Assembly: GCA_035591015.1 (NCBI GenBank)
Contig: JAXIUW010052229.1
Span: 1 to 11,848 of the forward strand
Origin: Cephalothrix simula
Lineage: Eukaryota > Nemertea > Palaeonemertea > Archinemertea > Cephalotrichidae
DNA: 11,848 bases
Reading direction: 5' to 3'
Shown here: one piece after another, positions 1 to 9,200 of the stretch
Numbering within the stretch: position 1 is the first letter of the stretch
Layout: each line of letters opens with the position of its first letter
Position numbers and translations under genes: made by a program
Notes under the pieces: generated by a model
What the model saw: the letters and a program-made list of their open reading frames with translations, nothing else
What the model was told of the DNA's origin: nothing
Database searches by the model: none

Positions 1-213
1 ATGGTTCGAGTATTTTATTCGATCAATACTCGACACAAGTCTAATCTCGATCTCGTTTGACATTGACTCGTTTTAGTGAAATTAATTTCCGAATAGAAGA
101 GACCGTTAGCTGTCTAAACAGTCAAACTATGAAATCTGGAATGATGATAAAATGGAATCGCACAAAACATTTTCCAAAATTTTGTAGTGGGGATAAACAC
201 AGTAAGCACTAAC
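1..213 (-). other. Partial intron following the giant TRRAP exon (splice donor at 208-213)
   Basis: The exon ends ATGAG at 214-218 and the intron begins GTTAGT, matching AG|GTRAGT at every position except the purine at +3. It splits the arginine codon of the conserved SPQMR, giving a phase-2 intron. Beyond this point the translated frame loses all resemblance to TRRAP, whose conserved continuation begins LVEDNP, and stops at 114-116. I find no acceptor in 1-190 followed by that conserved sequence, so the acceptor and final exon or exons lie outside the window. The stretch is AT-rich and holds nothing else that I can identify apart from a short inverted repeat near its end. Confidence 0.9.
6..33. 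repeat. Short perfect inverted repeat (9-bp arms) in the intron
   Basis: TCGAGTATT at 6-14 is the exact reverse complement of AATACTCGA at 25-33, with a 10-base loop. In the minus-strand transcript this would form a hairpin within the intron, and its loop side contains AATAAA (14-19). It could be a chance palindrome, a transposon edge or an RNA structure; the window ends too close to tell. Confidence 0.6.
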
Positions 214-3200
214 CTCATCTGTGGTGATACTGCAACAACTCGTGGAACTGTGAACTGCAAAAGACGCCTGCATGTCTCCTTTTGCTTTGTGAGGTAATGA
301 TTCAACATTCGGAGCAACTGCAAAACTCTTTCTTCTCGTCTTGACTCCGTCAAGCATGCGTCATTCACTACTAAGTACGGATAAATCTTTCCGTTATGGC
401 CTCGAATAAACAATCGCCTCGCTGCAGTGTTGTGTTTGTGAACAATCTCAACCCGAGGCATAAACCGGGCAATCAAAACGTAGTAATGGCCAGGTTTAGG
501 AAGCAAGAATTCACCAGGAAGTTTAACTTCAGCTGTTTGAAGGGAGAAGTTACTCAAAAATCTACACTTTTCTTCGATCAAGAAACTTTTCGGGAATAAC
601 TTGGTCTTAGCTTCCAAGAGTTTTATCCACTTTTTAAGTTTGTGTATCAAGTTGTGCAATTTTGTTGAACCAGGAGTAGAAAAATCGAAATCAGTTGTAA
701 ACTGTTGTTTCATTTTCTGGAAAACTGGATCTTGCGCTGTTGCCTGCGCTCTACGAGCTAATGATTCTGAGGCAGCGCTAGAGAAGGTTGTGCTCACGCT
801 GGAAACATTCTCAATGCCGATTCCAAAAGTGCTGATAAGCTTCTTTACAAAATTTAATGTATGTGGAGTGATAGTAGCTTCAGCAACTGAACCCCTATTT
901 TCAAATGCAACTAAATAACACTTGGCTAAACCCTGTTTGATTTGCCTAAGCACTTCTTCGTACCAGTTCTCCCTAAACCACACCATCTGATCAACAATTC
1001 CTTCCAGAGAGGAAAGAATAGTTGGATGCAAGTCACGATGCATATGCATTATTCTACTACATCTCCACATTGGTGCAGTTGCTCTGAAAGGTCCAGTCTC
1101 TGATGTTTGTCCAGAAGATGGCTGTGATGATGATGTCGTTGTCGTTCCAGAAGTTCCGGTTGCAGTGGATACAATTGATTCCACAGTAGATGTAATAGCT
1201 GATGTTCCAATTAGACCTAACTCAGGAGACATTGAACTGGCAAGAGTAGTTGATGGACTCATCGCCTGGGATAACGCCGGAGATGCGTTGCTTGTGCTGA
1301 TAGCTGGACTTGATGTGGTTGAACCTCCTCCACCACCTAAAGCATCACCTTGACCGGATGATCGAGCACCAACTCCTGATGATGAGAGCTCACCAGACTT
1401 GTATCTTTCCCGTTGCTCGATCTTTAGGGTCAAATATAAAGTTCTAATCGGAAAGTAAACTGCTTGAGGATACATTCTTCCAACTTGGCTTAGCAGGTTC
1501 AAAATCAGCTTTCCTTCAGTGCGAACCAGGCATGTCAACAACTGTGGAATCCATGGCAACCACTGAACAGGAGGTACACCAACTGCATACTTTTCAACAG
1601 CTTCAGCTAATGTCAGTTTTTCATCATCATAAGTGAGCAACCAAATAACCTTAGCAAGATATTTTCTTGACTTACTTTCATTTTGGTGGCGACATGCATG
1701 TAAGAAGCATGTAATAGCTGAAACACCAAGATGAATTTGACGAGATGCCGGATTTTCAATATACTTATCTTTCGTGAACATACTTTCAAGGTAGTCTCCC
1801 CAAAGCGCCCATGGTTTTACTAAGGTGTCTACCAATTGTACAGCTGCGGAAAATGCTTTATTCGCTTCTTCCGATCTACCGATTTGAGCGAAGAACATGC
1901 CTTTAAGTGCAAAGAACTCTGCAGTGAATTCTTTAGTGAAGAATTTTAAGTTAGTTGATTCAATAACATCAAGACCTTCCTGCAATTCGGACTTGCCAAG
2001 TGTTCCTGCCATCTGTAGGTAACATTTCACTTGTTGTCTTATCTTCTGGAAACAATCAACAATTGGAACACTTGGTATCGTGTGTATTCTACTTAGTGTG
2101 TCGAGGCAAACACCAGTCAAATTATGCTTACGGCCAATCTTCCCAAAATGAATAATAGCTTGTGCTGAAGCATGAACTCCAAGCATTGAATGATTCGACT
2201 GTGGATCGTGCTGTGCATGAGTATCATAATGATTTACAATAAATTGGTAATGGTGCTGTCTCCATGTGAATATATCACTCCAGTGTGAGAGATCATCAGA
2301 TATCATTGGAAGTCGATTACGCCAAGTCTTTACGATAGCCTTCATATCATGAAGACTGTTACTTCTACCTATGTTAGCTGGTTGAAGACCTTGATTGATC
2401 TGTGCAGCCTCCTGGAGTTCCATTATCTGTTGAGCAGCTTGTAAGAGTGGAACATGCACGTGTGCAACAATAGTTGGCAATCTTCGCCATTCTTTGATTG
2501 CCAAAGTACTTGAGACTTCAACCAAGCGTTCAATCATATTTAAATGGTGTTCTTCTGGATGGCATATTGCAATGTAACCTCTGTAGAGATTGACTTTCCA
2601 CGCCATTTCTTTCGGGCAACTTTGTTCGACCTGAGCTAATGCTTCCTTCATCACTGTCCACTTTGGTACTCGCCAAGCACTTTCAAGAATAAGGTGCGGA
2701 TTGACGATGCCTTTAGTATTGGCGAATTCTAAGAGCAAATCCCACTGATTAAGCTCTTTGCAGCATTTTACCCAATGTTCCTCCCACAACTTATACTCTG
2801 GCAAAACATTGGCCGAAACAGTTGTTGTATTATGTTCCTGCCTAGCTTTAGACATAGCAAGTTCATAAGTTGTCTGGGCCTGCTCAAAGAATCCATGTTG
2901 TTCATAAGCTAACCCTGTCGTTGTTTCTGTATACTTTGACCGCTTTTGCCACAATCCTACCAACATATCTTCTTCGCGAAGAAGAGAGTAAAGTTCAGAT
3001 AAAGCATCAATGGTTTCCTGTTGAGGGTTGTTAACAGGTTCAAATTCATACTCACTTCCAGGTTTTGGCTTCATTTGTGTTGGCTGAGTATTTTCGTAGG
3101 CAAGTTGTTCAAGCATTAGACAAGATCTATGCCACAGGTTATGACTTTTTCCTAAGTACTTCAACACACTTGGCCATATCGGAACAGGAGGTACAGCTAA

Positions 3201-6200
3201 TGATAAAGCTTCCGTAAATGTATGAATCGAACTTGGCTGGCAATCCTTTTGAATAACATGGCTTCCACTACAGAGGAACGGAATAACTTCTCTACCAAGT
3301 GTCTGTTGTTGCTTGTCGGATAGGACTTTCCAAATTCTAGGCAAAAGGTCCACCCACATATTATGAGACAGTTGTGTGTTGCTATGGCAAAGTTGTGCTA
3401 GAGCGGATAGGAATGACATAGTTTTTACTTCACGCATATTTTCTAGAAACTTTGCTTGTCTTTGCAGCTGTTGATACAAATTGGCTTTAGGATCGGCATC
3501 ATCTTTCTTTGGCTTGGTTTCTTTACTATCACCTTCTTCAGAATTAGGTAACTCTATGTCTATTTCGTCATCTTCATTTTTAGTTTCTACTGATTCAACA
3601 TCCATAGGTTCTTCTTTGATTCTTGTCACCATTGAGAATGCTGCACGGTCATGACTATCTGCCAAATTGATAACAGACGAAGCCGCAGGAAGTATACTAT
3701 TTGGTGATGAGGCTTGAATCGCATGGCCATTAACAGCGACAGTTAAGACTAATTCAATACATTGCTTGATCCAAAAATGAGACCCCATAGCTTCCCAATT
3801 TTGGGAGCAGCAAATGTATAGAAGCCGATCATTTAAACGTCGACGAATATATTCATCGAAAATTTCGAAGAATTTTTGACGAATCGGTGGTTGACTACAA
3901 CGGAGCCCAGCTAAGAAGGCTGATTCAAGTTTTGAAGTTAATTCACTTCCACGGAGAGTTTCATCCCGATAAATGTGGTTGACTAAATCGAGGAATTGAG
4001 CATTTAACTCAGCATCATTTGGAAAGCGTTTTTCAACATTTTGCATCAGCTTCACTAATAAAATAGCCTTTTCTCGAAGAGATGGTGACTGATTAATTGC
4101 AATTGGTGTATGAATTTTCACCCAGTCTTCAACCATTTTTGTGATAGCTTTCATCACTTTTGAATCTGGCGTTTTTTCAATCAAACCAACAAGAATAGTT
4201 CCAATGAAGCCCTTTCGCATTTCCATACTCATGACGCCAACTCTGTTTTTTACCAAATCAAGACTAAGAATCAACAATTCACTGGCAACTGCAGGTGTAC
4301 TTTCTGTTGTAGTTGGCGCTAGATGCTCCCTAGCCATTCGATGAAGAACTCTCATAAAGGTAGTAATCAATCTATCAATGTAGCATTGATTGCTCAAACA
4401 CGCTGCCTTTAGTATCATTAAAGTACCAAACAACTGTGATGGAGAGGCATTGGCTGTTTTGTCATAATTTGTCAAACCTTCATAAACAACTTTGCTGACA
4501 CAAGCGTATAAGCACTCCAATTCTTCGTACTTGGATGCTACATTAGATGTAGCTGGTTCAGTTGGAAACAAGTTCATTAATCTTGATAATAAGCTGTGAA
4601 CGGATCGAATAACCTTTGAGTTCGGACAAGTCATGCATGCAGCAATTCCTCTTTGAAGAGGTTTAAAGCTTGGCAAAATTGACTCCTTCTTCAAAATAGT
4701 CAATAAGAAACTTAATAGTTCTAAAGCTGTGCAAATGTTATTAAAATTTGGTTGATGAGTTTCAACAGTCATCAAAACCTTGTCAAACCAAGCAAGTTTC
4801 AGCTCAGCATTAGGCCAAACGTCTTGTCTCAAAGCTGTCTTTAATAATCCAACACATCTTCGCGATAGCAATTCTCCAGGAGAGCCAACGGTAGTGGAAG
4901 TTTCATTTACTTGACAAGCTATTCGTAGCAAGAAGTTGATTACCGCATCACAATATTGTTTATCTATTGGTTTTGAAACATCAGATGATGGTCTTGAAGA
5001 TCCACCGGAGCTGCTATGCCTAGCTCTTTTTGGATCTGGGGCACTATCAGTTGAAGGTGTTCTTTTCAAGGCTATGTTGGCAGCAATTCCTTGTGAATCA
5101 GCAGCAACAAAGTCATTAGCTTCGTTATCCTCTTTGATCCTCTGCACTTCCCACTTTACTACAACTTCTGCTAAATCAACAGATAATTTTCGATGCTCCA
5201 TTGTTCCGTTTGGTGTGAAACCAAGCCTCTGAATTGAGTTAACAATATGCTGTATCAAGTGATGTCGTACAGGATAGTACACCTTATGGTGCCTAACCAA
5301 CAACTGCAGAATATGAACAAGTTGTGCCAACATATGACCTTCTTCTACAATTATCTTCTTTGTCCAGTGCGTCAACATCCCTTGGCTAACATTACCGTCT
5401 TCCATTCTACCAGGCATGGCAGGGGTAAGGATATCTAAAGCTTGCTTTATGACATTCCTTGCTTCGACAGCATGTGCTTTCAACAAACTGTGGAAAACTT
5501 GCAATACAATTCTTTTGTGAATTGCAAATTTAGCAATGATGTGAGACAATAACAAGTGGCCATGATATTTAGTAGCAGGATCAACGCATGTTTTTGCTAA
5601 AAGGCAAGGCCAAGCGAAAGTCATTAGTCTTCTGAGTTTGTTACCTTGACGTTTATAAGCAGCATCGTGGATGTGAGGAGCAGCTTGTTCCACTAAAAGA
5701 GATGAGAACTGCAGAAGATGTATACGAACAGCATCAGAAGTTCCAAATGGGTTATCAGGATCAATCACTTTATTTATGAAGACACTTATCACATTTTCTG
5801 GATTATCTTGATCTGGAGCAGGAGGTCCACCAATTAAGGCTTCACCTTCACCATTTTCAAATGATACAACAAATCCAGGTATTAGAACGTACTGAAGAAT
5901 CTTTGCTTTAAGTTCTTGAGACCAAGTCTGGTCATGAAAGATTTCAACAAACTTGAAGAAAGCCTTCCTTTTCCAGTCAACTGAAAAAGTCTTGGCAACA
6001 TTTTTTTCCAAGAAGTCCTTTACAAATTGAAATTCAGGAATATAACGGTTCGTGAAGCAGCGCAGTAGCTGGAATAACAGATCTATTTCGTCATTCTTAG
6101 ACTTGAAATAGCTCAGAAGGCATTCAACAAGCAATCTCGGCTCTTCCCAATGAGCATAGTCAATGCTATCAATTTTCTTGTGTTTGTCACTGAACTCATC

Positions 6201-9200
6201 AGAGATCCATATTTTAGCTAGAGTTCGAACGACATCAGGCTGATTAATGAGCCAGTCTTCATTCATGTGAACTAAAATATTGATAAACTTAACGGCTTGA
6301 TATTCAAGTTCATCTGTGCCGGCTTTTTCAACAGCTGTCACCGGTTGGCCCTGAGAATTCTGTAACTGACCATGAACCATATTGATTAAACGCAATGGCG
6401 AAGTTTCGAGGACTTCACGGAAATCTTTTCCTTCTTCATGTTCTAAAATCGCAGCAAAGTAGCGATTGCTTTGCTGATCACCAATGTTTGTTTCAGCAAG
6501 GAAAAGATCGACACTTTGTTTAGGATAGCGTTTCAAGAATTTGATCATAGGGTCTCTAAAAGGACTTGCTGCTTCCATCAATAAACCTTTTTCACCTTTC
6601 AGTGACTGTGTAACAAGAGGTTCAATAAATTTCTGACTTGCAGCAGGAACAAGATGGAAAATGTTGATTATTGCTGCGCAAATCTTTAAATCTTGTGCAT
6701 TCATTTTTGGTGATTGAGAGTTCCTTTGTTCAAGCTGAGCCTTATCCATCCATTTTCTCAAATGTGCAAGTAGTTGATCGCACAAACGTTCACTAAATGT
6801 ATTAGGAAAAAGCTGGGTGAGATAAGAGAGTCTTTGTATCACATTCAAATTCAAGCTTCTGAAATCACCAAGCATCAGGAGCAATGGTCTCATGGCAGTG
6901 TGAACTTGGTCCATTTCGATTTGTGCACCACCTATAAACTTTTCCATACATTCAAATGCTGCTTCTTGAAGTTCATTTTGAGTACTATTCAAGGCTTTAT
7001 ACAGAACATTAAATATTTTCTCTCTGCATTGCGGAATGTAGTGGCAAGCAGCTAAAGCACGCAGACCACTTTTACGCAGCGGCACAAGGTTAGTCACTGA
7101 TTTATAACATGGTAACTTTAAAAGAACACTGTCTTCAGCTTCACTTAGAGTCAATAATTCTTGCACAAACACTTTATGCTCAACAATATTAAGATCAATG
7201 GTGAACAACCGAGGTTCTAAAGTAGTGCAAAAGGTATTACCGTCCATTAAACCAATTTGTGCATTAACTGGCTGGTGTCGTAGAAGGTGCTTCTTTGGCG
7301 GTATCATATCTTGCAAGATATCTTTGTGCGGTTCCATTATTTCTGTCACTGTTTTGTTAGTTGCTTTGGCAAGAACACGCAAGGAGTGCATTGCTTGATC
7401 TCTTACCATTGTATTTGGTGATGTTACTTGTCGTACCAGTTCATGAGTAACGTCATGGAATGACTTCTTATGTGCCTTAGTCAATTCTTCATCAATATTG
7501 GCCCCAGGTTCAAGACCTTTGGCACACAACTTTAGCATCAATTCAAGATGCGTTTTTGCGATGTCGAGAGTGCCACTTGATACCTCACCAGTTAAGTCCA
7601 TCATTACAAACAAGAGAGCTTTTAGAAAGACGAATTGATGATCTAGAACCCATCGGATGTGCAACTTTTCAACTAAGAACTTAATTGCAATACAGCCACC
7701 AACTTTAGCATACCATGCTCTTTCGTAGCACAACGCACACATCTTTTCAGACAAATATTCGAACAGGGGAAGTTTCGATGCTCTTTCTGATGATCCTAAC
7801 ACAGTTGTTGCAGTGTGTAAAATCAGAACCATTGCTAAATGTCCTGGCTTGCAAAGTTCTTTCTCTTCATGGCCCATTATTGAGGCAAGTGCATCAACAA
7901 TTACATGAGGGTCCATGGTTGTTATCTTAGTCTGTTTATCAGCTACCGGAAAGGGACCAGATTGTTGAGCAATAGCAACAAGTGTATAGTGGCGTACCAT
8001 TGACGCCATCGTTGTGAGGACAGATGGAACGAGGTCTTTTATGGCAGCAGCAACGAACATTCCAGTTAAAGCTCGTTCCAATACCTTTCGGTGGTGACTA
8101 TCTGTGTTCTTGTATGTTGTATTGGGTAATGTTGGGATTTCTTTTTCAGAAAAGCTAGGGTGGGTGAAAAGTCTAACTAATGACTGTTTGTCATCTTCGA
8201 GATTGATCGAGGACACCAAAAAAGTCTTGATAATCTCCCAAGCTTGCTTTCTGTAAAATGCCTCGGTGGCGCTTGACTTTAAAGCGTTTAGTGAAGCATC
8301 AATTGCTTTTTCAACTGGCAGATGAATAGGAGCTTTCGAATCTTGAAAAATAACGGTAATACACGGCCCAACATTGTCCCTCTCATTGAAATTTAGTTTC
8401 TGAACTTCACCAAGCATCTTACGATTACCACCTCCAAATTTACCAAGAACACGAAAAGCTACTTGTGAAATGCTATCATTAGGATTTCGTAGAGTGCGCC
8501 ACAAAGCTTGCATCAGTTCAGCTCTTACAGGTTGGATATGATCGTAGAGAAAATCAGGTTGTAAGTTATCAACACAAAGTTCTAAAGTTCTTAAACCTTG
8601 ACTGACCAGGGTTTGAGAGCCATTCAAGGCTGACACTAGAGGGTCCATTAGCATTGGTAGATATGGCAACAGGGAGCTCAACCTTACTGGAACGGTTAGG
8701 CACAACTCAACAAAAAGATCCTTCATATGCTGTTTATGAAGACCACTTTGGAGATTATTCAAACCTTGGAGAAGCGTTGGTAGAAGTGGCAAAAATTCTT
8801 GATAAAGTTGGTCGTGACTTCCACCTCCGATAGATCTGAAGAGCGCTCTAAGTAGCAAAAAGTAGTTGTAAGGATCCTTAGCAGTTAATGCCAGCTCCAT
8901 TGAGCGATTAACAATAGTGTGAAGGTGAGGTTTTAACATCTGCTCATTATCAGCAGCAAAAAGTGAGACGGATCCAAAAACTAATTTGAATAACTTTAAA
9001 TACAAGTTAGACAATTCGACATTTGATCCCATATCTTCTAGTCTCGCAAGAAGAAATTCAACAAGAATCGTCGCAAATGTAGGCGAAGTTGTCAAATTAG
9101 CTAGAAAAGAGTTTGCAACAATTTGCAAAGCGTAATTTTTGTGAATACGCTCAACCATATACTGAATTGTGTTTGAAAATATTTCTTTAAACGTTAACGC

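Noticed and set aside
3-11. GGTTCGAGT resembling a tRNA B-box
   Set aside because: No acceptor, D or anticodon arms can be drawn around it, and it is part of an inverted repeat.
1-40. A final-exon start at 40 after GATTAG, which restores R-L-V in frame
   Set aside because: The match is only two residues beyond the split arginine, the next residues do not fit EDNPSS, and there is no pyrimidine tract before the TAG. Read-through of the donor also gives RLV by chance.
114-213. Genuine coding of the last 33 residues of the open frame
   Set aside because: Homology ends exactly at a good splice donor, and the residues do not resemble the conserved TRRAP continuation.
136-213. A 78-base intron with acceptor TTCCAG at 136-141
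   Set aside because: The following exon would give only six new residues and a stop, with no TRRAP similarity, so it would remove the conserved C-terminus.
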